This document shows positions 57,411-64,000 of a stretch of 64,000 bases of DNA, in pieces. The notes below the pieces were generated by a model. That model had not been told where the DNA came from. It saw only the letters and a program-made list of their open reading frames with translations, and did no database searches. Each line of letters begins with the position of its first letter. The first letter of the stretch is position 1. A program made the position numbers and the translations under genes. This DNA comes from Moraxellaceae bacterium. Lineage in GTDB: Bacteria; Pseudomonadota; Gammaproteobacteria; Burkholderiales; Rhodocyclaceae. Location: the NCBI GenBank assembly GCA_031119205.1, contig JAVHYF010000025.1, positions 1 to 64,000 of the forward strand. The letters run 5' to 3'.

Positions 57411-57450
57411 CCAAAGAGAAGGGCCGCCCTCGGGCGGCCCTTCTCTTTGG
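57411..57450. terminator. Long bidirectional terminator hairpin
   Basis: A near-complete 40-base palindrome: CCAAAGAGAAGGGCCGCCC pairs with GGGCGGCCCTTCTCTTTGG around a tiny central TC. It lies between two convergent genes. The TTCTCTTTGG side gives a pyrimidine run on the plus strand and the complementary TTCTCTTTGG on the minus strand, so either direction may terminate. Confidence 0.88.
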
Positions 57451-57464
57451 CGCTCAGGAAGACA

Positions 57465-58457
57465 TCAGCGACGGCGACGCTGCACCCCCAACACGCCGAG
57501 TGCCAGCAGCGCCAGTGCCAGGGTGGCAGGTGCGGGCACCAGTGCGGCCAGCGTTCGGTCAGCCAGGATCTGCGCGGTGGCCGACGTGGGATGGATGTCA
57601 TCCCAGAAAATATGCTGGTCCGGATTGCTGCAGGCTGGGGTCGGGCTGGGCGTCCCGACAAAGCCGCTGATGCAGGCGCTGAAATCCGTGAACCCGTAGT
57701 CCCCGGCGTTGGCCATCACCTCACGCAACAGGTGGAAGGTATCGAACCGGATCACATCCAGGCCCGGCGTGCTGGCCGACAAGCCGGCGATCACGCCATC
57801 GATAGCGGTATTGAAATCCATGACCATCTGGCTGGTAGCCACCTGGGCCATCGGACCCATCGCTGCCACACGCGGGGTGAGGCCAAGATCGGTGATGTTC
57901 GGCAGCAACAGGTGGCGTGCGCCACTCCCCACAAGTTGCCCCAGCGCTACGGCGATGTCGCCTACGGCGTCAGCGACGCGAGCCTGGGCCGCAGCGCCCT
58001 GGCCCGCAGCCACCATCTGCAGTGCCTGCAGCACGTCGTTGGAGCCGATCCATACGGTGTACAGGGCATTCGGATCGCTGGCCGCGTGCGAGCTGAAGTA
58101 GCTGTTGATCTGACCTTGCAGGCTGAACTGCGCATCCGCCGCCGGCGTGCCGAGTATGTGGTTGTCGGTCCGCGCCCCGCCAACCGCGTAGTTGGTGCCT
58201 CCCGCGTAGGAAGGCGTGGCCCCACCCGGCAACCCCAGCCCGATCGACACCCGCTCGGCATAGCTGGTGCCGTTGGAGAAATGACCCTGGTAGTAGTCCC
58301 CGGGCTGCGGCAACGCGCCGCCCGTGGCCAGGAACAGGTTGCCAGCATCGGAGAGGCTGTCGCCGAACACGTAATGCGCAGAAAACGGGGCGGCCCCGGC
58401 GCCTTGGGCCAGGCTCAGAGTCAGGCCGATGGCCAGGGTTTGCAGTAATCGTTTCAT
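57465..58457 (-). CDS. Exported SGNH/GDSL esterase with PEP-CTERM sorting tail
   Basis: 330 residues from the ATG at 58455-58457, with GGAGG six bases upstream. Signal peptide MKRLLQTLAIGLTLSLAQGAGA. SGNH blocks: YVFGDSLSDAGN (catalytic Ser), NYAVGGARTDN, VWIGSNDV (oxyanion Asn), DDIHPTSATAQ (catalytic Asp-His). The last 24 residues, VPAPATLALALLALGVLG then VQRRRR, are a PEP-CTERM signal (variant VPAPAT) with hydrophobic helix and basic tail. The protein is thus exported and probably processed by an exosortase, coded elsewhere. Substrate unknown. Confidence 0.9.
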   Translation of the reverse strand: MKRLLQTLAIGLTLSLAQGAGAAPFSAHYVFGDSLSDAGNLFLATGGALPQPGDYYQGHFSNGTSYAERVSIGLGLPGGATPSYAGGTNYAVGGARTDNHILGTPAADAQFSLQGQINSYFSSHAASDPNALYTVWIGSNDVLQALQMVAAGQGAAAQARVADAVGDIAVALGQLVGSGARHLLLPNITDLGLTPRVAAMGPMAQVATSQMVMDFNTAIDGVIAGLSASTPGLDVIRFDTFHLLREVMANAGDYGFTDFSACISGFVGTPSPTPACSNPDQHIFWDDIHPTSATAQILADRTLAALVPAPATLALALLALGVLGVQRRRR

Positions 58458-58693
58458 GATGCCTCCGCTCAAGGGGTTGATGTCATGGCACATGGGTCGG
58501 GCGCCCCCTGACCGTGCAGACTGTAGCCACCTTATGCGTGCGACGGAGATCCGATGGGGCGCATCCTGCCCGTCAGTACAGGAGGCATGCGACCACCGGC
58601 AAAAGACATCGTGATCAGCGGAAACCCACGACGCTCCGCCTCCGCGCCAACCGGTAGAATCTCCGGCAACCCCAAGCAGCTTCAGAGACTCCC

Positions 58694-60148
58694 ATGAGCG
58701 AGGAATACCTCATCAATTTCACCCCGCAGGAAACGCGGGTGGCCCTGATGCATCACGGCTCCGTGCAGGAGCTGCACATCGAGCGCGAACACTCGCGCGG
58801 GATCGTCGGCAACGTTTATCTCGGCAAGGTGGTGCGCGTGCTGCCCGGCATGCAGTCGGCCTTCATCGAGATAGGCCTGGACCGCACGGCTTTCCTGCAC
58901 GTCGCCGACATCTGGCTGGACCGCCACAACGGCGAGGTTCACCGCCCCATCGAGCGCATGCTGCACGAGGGGCAGGAGCTGATGGTGCAGGTGCTGAAGG
59001 ACCCCATCGGCACCAAGGGCGCGCGACTGGCGACGCAACTCTCCATCGCCGGTCGCCTGCTGGTGTACCTGCCGCAGGAACATCACATCGGAATCTCGCA
59101 ACGCATCGAGAGCGAAGCCGAGCGCGAGGCCCTGCGCGAGCGACTGCTACGCCTGATTCCCGAGGACGAAAAAGGCGGTTTCATCGTCCGCACCCAGGCG
59201 GAGCTTGCCAGCGATGAAGAGCTAGCGGCCGACATCGCCTACCTGCGCAAGCTGTGGTCGGAGATCCGCACCCGTCGCAGCGCAGCCAAAGCACCGGCCG
59301 CGCTGTACCACGACCTCACCCTGGCGCAGCGCGTGCTGCGCGACCTAGTGGACACCGAGACCGACCGCATCCTCATCGACTCGCGGGAGAACTTCAACAA
59401 GCTGCAGTCGTTCTCCAGCGAATACATGCCACGCGTCGCCCACCTGCTGGAGCACTACCAGGGCGAGCGGCCGCTGTTCGACCTGCACGGCGTGGAGGAC
59501 GAGATCCAGAAGGCGCTGGCACGGCGCGTCGACCTCAAGAGCGGCGGCTACCTGATCATCGACCAGACCGAGGCGCTCACCACCATCGACGTGAACACCG
59601 GCGGCTTCGTCGGTGCCCGCACCTTCGACGACACCATCTTCAAGACCAACCTCGAAGCGGCGCAGGCCATCGCGCGCCAGCTGCGGCTGCGCAACCTCGG
59701 CGGCATCATCCTGCTCGACTTCATCGACATGGACAGCGCCGATCACCGCGAGGCAGTGCTGGCAGAACTCAACAAGACACTCTCGCGCGACCACGTGAAG
59801 GTGTCGGTGAACGGCTTCACCTCGCTGGGCCTGGTGGAGATGACCCGCAAGCGCACGCGCGAATCGCTGGCGCACGTGCTGTGCGAGCCCTGCCCCACCT
59901 GCGGCGGGCGTGGCGAAGTGAAGACCGCGCGTACCGTGGCGTACGAAATCGTCCGCGAGCTGGTGCGCACCGCCCGCCAGTTCGACGGCAAGGAGTTCCG
60001 CATCGTTGCTGCGCCGGTAGTGACCGACCTGTTCCTCGACGAAGAGGCACAGTCGATCGCCATGCTGCAGGACTTCATCGGCCGGCCGATCTCGCTGCAT
60101 GCCGAATCCGGCTACACGCAGGAGCAGTTCGACATCGTTTTGCTGTAG
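58694..60148 (+). CDS. rng: Ribonuclease G
   Basis: Endonuclease of the RNase E/G family that matures the 5' end of 16S rRNA. 484 residues (489 in E. coli). The S1 domain opens EEYLINFTPQETRVALMHHGSVQELHIER ... GNVYLGKVVRVLPGMQSAFIEIG. The catalytic DNase I-like part has TTIDVNTGGFVG and IILLDFIDM (Asp residues), and the zinc-link is CEPCPTCGGRGE. It starts about 236 bases after the esterase start on the other strand; that gap holds no gene. Confidence 0.96.
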   Translation: MSEEYLINFTPQETRVALMHHGSVQELHIEREHSRGIVGNVYLGKVVRVLPGMQSAFIEIGLDRTAFLHVADIWLDRHNGEVHRPIERMLHEGQELMVQVLKDPIGTKGARLATQLSIAGRLLVYLPQEHHIGISQRIESEAEREALRERLLRLIPEDEKGGFIVRTQAELASDEELAADIAYLRKLWSEIRTRRSAAKAPAALYHDLTLAQRVLRDLVDTETDRILIDSRENFNKLQSFSSEYMPRVAHLLEHYQGERPLFDLHGVEDEIQKALARRVDLKSGGYLIIDQTEALTTIDVNTGGFVGARTFDDTIFKTNLEAAQAIARQLRLRNLGGIILLDFIDMDSADHREAVLAELNKTLSRDHVKVSVNGFTSLGLVEMTRKRTRESLAHVLCEPCPTCGGRGEVKTARTVAYEIVRELVRTARQFDGKEFRIVAAPVVTDLFLDEEAQSIAMLQDFIGRPISLHAESGYTQEQFDIVLL

Positions 60149-60162
60149 TGAGGCAGGGGCGC

Positions 60163-60768
60163 ATGAAACTCTCGCTGATCGGCCGGAAGACTTCGCTGCA
60201 TGCCATGCGCGAAGCACATGCGGAAGCACTCGTCGCCGCGGCGGCAGATGGTGGGCTGTGGAATCTGCCTCTCACCAACGTGCCCGATGCGGCGCGAATC
60301 GATGACTACATCGCCATTGCGCTCGCCGACCCTGAACGTACCCTGCCCTTCGTGACGACGCTCGCCGACGAGGGACAGATCGTCGGCACCACACGCTTCT
60401 GGAAGATCGATCGCGTGAACCGCAAGCTGGAGATTGGCCACACCTGGATCGCCGAGAGCTGGCAACGCAGCCACGTTAATACGGAAGCCAAGTACCTGAT
60501 GCTGCGCTTCGCCTTCGAAGAGCTTGGTTGCCTGCGTGTGCAATTTCAGACGGATGAACTCAACGAACGCTCCCGTGCCGCCATTCTGCGCATCGGTGCA
60601 ACGCAGGAAGGCATCCTGCGCAGTGACCGCATCGTGCGCGATGGCAGGCGGCGTAATTCGGTGCGTTTCAGCATCATCGACGATGAATGGCCGGCATGCC
60701 GGCAAGGGCTCGAAGAACGCCTGCGGCGAGGCGGAATCCAGCCGCATTTCGAGGTAGCGCAAACATGA
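60163..60768 (+). CDS. GNAT N-acetyltransferase (RimJ/RimL type)
   Basis: 201 residues from the ATG at 60163, 14 bases after rng. The region WKIDRVNRKLEIGHTWIAESWQRSHVNTEAKYLMLRFAFEELGCLRVQFQTDELNERS is close to the YkkB/RimJ-like Pfam Acetyltransf_3 family. The longer open frame upstream runs out of phase through rng and is not used. Its stop overlaps the HAD gene start by four bases. Confidence 0.9.
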   Translation: MKLSLIGRKTSLHAMREAHAEALVAAAADGGLWNLPLTNVPDAARIDDYIAIALADPERTLPFVTTLADEGQIVGTTRFWKIDRVNRKLEIGHTWIAESWQRSHVNTEAKYLMLRFAFEELGCLRVQFQTDELNERSRAAILRIGATQEGILRSDRIVRDGRRRNSVRFSIIDDEWPACRQGLEERLRRGGIQPHFEVAQT

Positions 60769-61424
60769 TCCGCATCGCACGCCCCCGCGCCGTCATCTTC
60801 GACATGGACGGCCTGTTGCTCGACTCCGAGCGCGTATCGCTGGAACTGTTCGCGCAGGCAGCCACGTCGCTGCAGATCCCCTGGACGCATGAAGTCGGCC
60901 TCAGCATGGTCGGCCTGAACTCACGCGACTCCAACCAGCTGCTCACAGCCGCCTTCGGCGCGGACTATCCGGTGGAATCGCTGCGCGAACGTTTCGGCGA
61001 ACTGTACGAAGCCGCCATCGTCGCCGGCCTCATCCCGCTCAAACCGCATGTCACCTCACTGCTCGACCAGCTGGAACGCCTGGGCATTCCACGTGCGGTC
61101 GCGACCTCCACGCGCCGCACGCGAGCAGAGGCCAAACTGCTGCGTGCCGGCATCCGCGAGCGCTTCATGGCACTGGCCTGCGGCGACGAGGTGGTACGCG
61201 GCAAGCCGCATCCAGACATCTTCGAGCTGGCCGCCCGCCACCTCGGCGTGGAAGGCCGCGACTGCCTGGTGCTGGAGGACTCCAACGCCGGCGTGCGCGG
61301 CGCGGTGGCCGCCAGCATGCAGGTGGTAATGGTGCCGGACCTGCTGAAGCCAGATCCGGACATCCGCCGCCTGGGCGTGCCGGTGGTGGAGTCGCTACGC
61401 GAGGTCATCGCGGCGCTGGGCTGA
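60765..61424 (+). CDS. HAD superfamily hydrolase (beta-phosphoglucomutase/YcjU-like)
   Basis: 219 residues. Catalytic motif I IFDMDGLLLDSE (nucleophile Asp in FDMDG), motif II in AVATSTRRTRAEAKLL, motif III GKPHPDIFELAARHL, and motif IV LVLEDSNAGVRGAVAA. The helical cap lies between residues 15 and 90. Substrate unknown; sugar phosphates are usual for this clade. Coupled to the acetyltransferase and followed by a terminator. Confidence 0.92.
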   Translation: MIRIARPRAVIFDMDGLLLDSERVSLELFAQAATSLQIPWTHEVGLSMVGLNSRDSNQLLTAAFGADYPVESLRERFGELYEAAIVAGLIPLKPHVTSLLDQLERLGIPRAVATSTRRTRAEAKLLRAGIRERFMALACGDEVVRGKPHPDIFELAARHLGVEGRDCLVLEDSNAGVRGAVAASMQVVMVPDLLKPDPDIRRLGVPVVESLREVIAALG

Positions 61425-61454
61425 ACCAGACAGGAAGAACCGTCGCCGAAAACA

Positions 61455-61481
61455 AAACGCCCGGCATGACCGGGCGTTTCC
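61455..61481. terminator. Bidirectional terminator after the HAD gene
   Basis: Perfect 10-base stem AAACGCCCGG / CCGGGCGTTT with a CATGA loop, 30 bases after the HAD stop and before the convergent hemolysin-type gene, ending in TTTCCTT. The A run on the left arm would serve the minus strand. Confidence 0.87.
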
Positions 61482-61502
61482 TTGTACGGCAAACGGCAGC
61501 GA

Positions 61503-62840
61503 TCAGCCGTCGTTCTCCTCTTCCTCCTGTGCGCGACGCTGCTTCTGCGCGATGCGCTCGGCGGTCTCGGAAATCAGCAGCTTGTCGACGCGGTGGCGGT
61601 CCATGTCCATCACCTCGAAGCGCAGGCCCACGCTCTCGAAGTGGTCGGCCACGCGCGGAATGCGGCCCAGTTGCTGCATGACGAAGCCGCCCACGGTGTG
61701 GAAACCGCCACCGTCAGACTCCGGCAGGTCGTCAACGTCGAAGACATCCTGGAAGCGCTCGACCGTCATCGACGCGTCGACCAGCCAGGAACCATCCTCG
61801 CGCTGCACGATCTCCGGCACATCGATGTCGTCGTGGTCCGGCATTTCGCCGACGATAGAGGTCAGCACATCGGTGAGCGACACCAGACCTTCGATCTCGC
61901 CGTACTCGTCCACCACCAGCGCGAACTGCACGCGCGACTTGCGGAAGTGCTCCAGCAATTGCGAGGTGGTCAGGGTGTCCGGCACGTACAGCGGCGCGCG
62001 CAGCACAGGCTCGATCGACAGTGGCTGGCCGTTCAGGATGGGCTTCAGCAGATCCTTGACCTGCAGCACGCCCAGCACGTTGTCCAGACCATCACGACAC
62101 ACCACGAGGCGACCGTACTCGCTGTCCGCCACCTCGCTGCGCACATCGGACTCGGGGTCGTTGAGGTCGATGAAGTGGATGTCCTTGCGTGGCGTCATGA
62201 TGCCGCCAATGCTCTGCTCATCCAGGCGCAGCACGTTGGAGACGATTTCCTGCTCGCTCTCGTGGAAGACGCCGGCTTCAGCGCCCTGACCCATGAGAAC
62301 CTTGATCTCCTCATCGGTGACCGGCGGCTCATCGGCACGGCGGGCACGGAAGGGGCGCAGGATGATGTCGCTGGAGACCGAGAAGAACCACACCAGCGGA
62401 CGCACGACGCGCGACAGCCAGGTCAGCGGGCGTGCCATCACCGAAGCGATGGATTCCGGCGCCAGCAGCGCGAGGCGCTTGGGCACCAGCTCGCCGATCA
62501 CCACGGACAGATAGGTAATGAACACCACGACCAGACCCAGCGCGATGGGGCCGGCGTAAGGCGCAATGAACGGGACGGTTTCGAGGAAGTTGCGGATCGG
62601 CACGCTGAGCGCGCCTTCACCGATGGCACCCGACAGAATGCCGATCGAGGTGATACCGACCTGGATGGTCGACAGGAAACTGGAGGGTTCGTCGTGCAGG
62701 CGCAGGGCGCTGCGCGCACCGGGGGAGCCGTCTTCAGCGAGCTTCTGCAGACGCGCCTTGCGGGACGACACCACCGCAATTTCAGACATGGCGAATACGC
62801 CATTGAGCACGATCAGCAGGACAACAATTGCGAGATCCAT
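61503..62840 (-). CDS. CNNM/CorC-HlyC type transmembrane protein with CBS pair
   Basis: 445 residues: a DUF21 (CNNM) transmembrane domain (to about residue 190), tandem CBS domains (MTPRKDIHFIDLNDPESDV ... PLYVPDTLTTSQLLEHF), and a C-terminal CorC_HlyC domain (EREDGSWLVDASMTVERFQDVFDVDDLPESDGGGFHTVGGFVMQQLGRIP). Known relatives affect magnesium/cobalt export; the hemolysin label is historical. It stands alone, convergent with the HAD gene. No signal peptide is needed because the first helix begins at MDLAIVVLLIVLNGVFA. Confidence 0.93.
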   Translation of the reverse strand: MDLAIVVLLIVLNGVFAMSEIAVVSSRKARLQKLAEDGSPGARSALRLHDEPSSFLSTIQVGITSIGILSGAIGEGALSVPIRNFLETVPFIAPYAGPIALGLVVVFITYLSVVIGELVPKRLALLAPESIASVMARPLTWLSRVVRPLVWFFSVSSDIILRPFRARRADEPPVTDEEIKVLMGQGAEAGVFHESEQEIVSNVLRLDEQSIGGIMTPRKDIHFIDLNDPESDVRSEVADSEYGRLVVCRDGLDNVLGVLQVKDLLKPILNGQPLSIEPVLRAPLYVPDTLTTSQLLEHFRKSRVQFALVVDEYGEIEGLVSLTDVLTSIVGEMPDHDDIDVPEIVQREDGSWLVDASMTVERFQDVFDVDDLPESDGGGFHTVGGFVMQQLGRIPRVADHFESVGLRFEVMDMDRHRVDKLLISETAERIAQKQRRAQEEEENDG

Positions 62841-63013
62841 ACAGCGCCGGCCAACTCCGGCACAGGATTGAGGGACAATGAGTATACCATGCCGGCCCCG
62901 GGCGCCTTTTTGCCTGCCGGCAAAGCCCCATCTGGCGGGCTTTCCGGGGAGAAGAGTGAAAACTCCCGGCTTTTACCGCCCAGACGACGTGTTTTCCTGC
63001 TTCGGAGCCCGCC

Positions 63014-63637
63014 ATGCAGCTCATCGGCATGCTTGATTCGCCCTATGTGCGCCGCGTCGCCATCGGCGCAACGCTGATGGGCCTGGATTTCGAACACCGC
63101 TCCATTTCCGTGCTGCGCCAGATCGAGCAGTACCGCGCGATCAACCCGCTGATCAAGGCGCCCACGCTGGTCTGCGACGCCGGCGGCATCCTCATGGACA
63201 GCAACCTGATCCTGGCCTGGCTCGAATCCCGCGTCGATCCCGCGCAGCGCCTGTGGCCCACGCAAGGCGAGGCATACCGGCAGGCGCTGCATCTGAGCGG
63301 CATCGCGCTGGTGGCCTGCGAGAAGACCGTGCAGCACCTCTATGAAACACAGCTGAGGCCGGAGGCCTTCCAGTACGAGCCCTGGCTGTCGCGCATCCGC
63401 AGCCAGCTGGTCGACGCCTGGGGACTCCTCGACGCGGCCTGTGCGCAGCGCCGCACCACCTGGCTGTGCGGCGACACGCTGAGCCAGACGGATATCGACG
63501 TCGCCGTCGCCTGGGGCTTCAACCAGTTCGCCCAGCCGGGCCTCAGCGACGCTGCGCAGACACCGGCGCTCACAGCTTTCGCGGCGCAGGCCGAAGCCCT
63601 GCCCGCCTTCCTTGCCTATCCTGTGGACAGAACATGA
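63014..63637 (+). CDS. Glutathione S-transferase family protein
   Basis: 207 residues. The thioredoxin-like N-terminus [34 protein letters not shown] with the [20 protein letters not shown] glutathione-binding segment (Ser/Asp loop) precedes the helical C-terminal domain, whose capping motif is [17 protein letters not shown]. The DSPYVRR start suggests a serine rather than a cysteine active residue. Substrate unknown. Stop overlaps the ruvA ATG by four bases. Confidence 0.9.
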   Translation: MQLIGMLDSPYVRRVAIGATLMGLDFEHRSISVLRQIEQYRAINPLIKAPTLVCDAGGILMDSNLILAWLESRVDPAQRLWPTQGEAYRQALHLSGIALVACEKTVQHLYETQLRPEAFQYEPWLSRIRSQLVDAWGLLDAACAQRRTTWLCGDTLSQTDIDVAVAWGFNQFAQPGLSDAAQTPALTAFAAQAEALPAFLAYPVDRT

Positions 63638-64000
63638 TCGGACGCCTCACCGGCACCCTGCTGGAAAAGAACCCACCGCTGATCCTTCTCGACGTCGGCG
63701 GCGTCGGCTACGAAGTCGACGTGCCGATGAGCACTTTCTACAACCTGCCCGCCAGCGGCCAGAAAGTGACGCTGCACACCCACCTCGCCATCCGCGAGGA
63801 CGGCCACTTCCTGTATGGCTTCGGCAGCGAGGACGAACGCGGCGCCTTCCGCCAGTTGCTGAAGATTTCCGGCATCGGCGCGCGCACTGCCCTGTCGGTG
63901 CTGTCCGGCATGTCGGTGGCCGAGCTGGCGCAAGCCGTCACCCTGCAGGAAAGCGGGCGCCTGACGAAGATTCCCGGCATCGGCAAGAAGACCGCCGAGC
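63634..64000 (+). CDS. ruvA: Holliday junction branch-migration protein RuvA, C-terminal end cut by window edge
   Basis: 122 codons of about 200. RuvA tetramers bind four-way junctions and load the RuvB motor. Opening [31 protein letters not shown] matches the OB-fold domain I; the helix-hairpin-helix stretches [21 protein letters not shown] and [12 protein letters not shown] of domain II follow. The acidic tether and domain III lie outside the window. It overlaps the GST stop by four bases; ruvB is expected downstream but not visible. Confidence 0.96.
   Translation, partial: MIGRLTGTLLEKNPPLILLDVGGVGYEVDVPMSTFYNLPASGQKVTLHTHLAIREDGHFLYGFGSEDERGAFRQLLKISGIGARTALSVLSGMSVAELAQAVTLQESGRLTKIPGIGKKTAE

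Overview
The window is GC-rich, gene-dense chromosomal DNA from a betaproteobacterium, most probably of the Rhodocyclales (Azoarcus/Thauera/Zoogloea/Methyloversatilis neighbourhood). I infer this from gene order (ilvBNC-pssA-leuA; rpsP-rimM-trmD-rplS then erpA; tyrS divergent from an M23 peptidase and anmK; dksA near hslVU; ybgC-tolQRAB-pal-cpoB-queE), a DUF3683 flavo/iron-sulfur protein, and a PEP-CTERM-tagged esterase. The genus cannot be fixed from sequence reading. No tRNA, rRNA, CRISPR array, insertion sequence or prophage was seen; almost everything is core genome.

Layout. 1-5.6 kb (minus): pepA, holC, a small uncharacterised gene and valS, which runs off the left edge. 5.7-7.9 kb (plus): lptF-lptG for LPS export. 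7.9-10.1 kb (minus): a tightly overlapping four-gene operon of an ECF-like sigma factor, DUF3619, DUF3106 and RDD membrane proteins. 10.2-17.1 kb (plus): ilvB-ilvN-ilvC, then an acetyltransferase, pssA, leuA and a cupin. 17.1-21.2 kb: acetyltransferase-DUF2069-wrbA (minus), yihY (plus), and a PilZ-like protein (minus). 21.3-24.1 kb: rpsP-rimM-trmD-rplS and erpA. 24.1-28.8 kb: anmK and M23 peptidase (minus), tyrS (plus), ypfJ-type metalloprotease (minus).

28.8-29.5 kb is the only large non-coding stretch. It ends in a near-perfect sigma-54 promoter immediately before nasA, the assimilatory nitrate reductase. An orphan TRAP-type binding protein follows. 33.5-40.2 kb (mostly minus): Atm1-type ABC exporter, cupin, acetyltransferase, hslU, hslV, a STAS protein, and a dksA lacking most zinc cysteines. 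40.3-46.1 kb (plus): the complete Tol-Pal operon plus queE. 46.2-52.3 kb (plus): nudC, an ABC-2 permease, an orphan PAS histidine kinase, cutA, dsbD, ridA. Then phzF (minus), the 1314-residue DUF3683 oxidoreductase (plus), the PEP-CTERM GDSL esterase (minus), rng, an acetyltransferase, a HAD hydrolase, a CorC/HlyC-type membrane protein (minus), a GST, and the start of ruvA.

The least understood content is the sigma/DUF3619/DUF3106/RDD operon, whose topology looks like an envelope-sensing sigma/anti-sigma device and whose DUF3106 member is built of exact 18-residue helical repeats. Two genes (the sigma factor and the cupin after leuA) appear to need CTG start codons.
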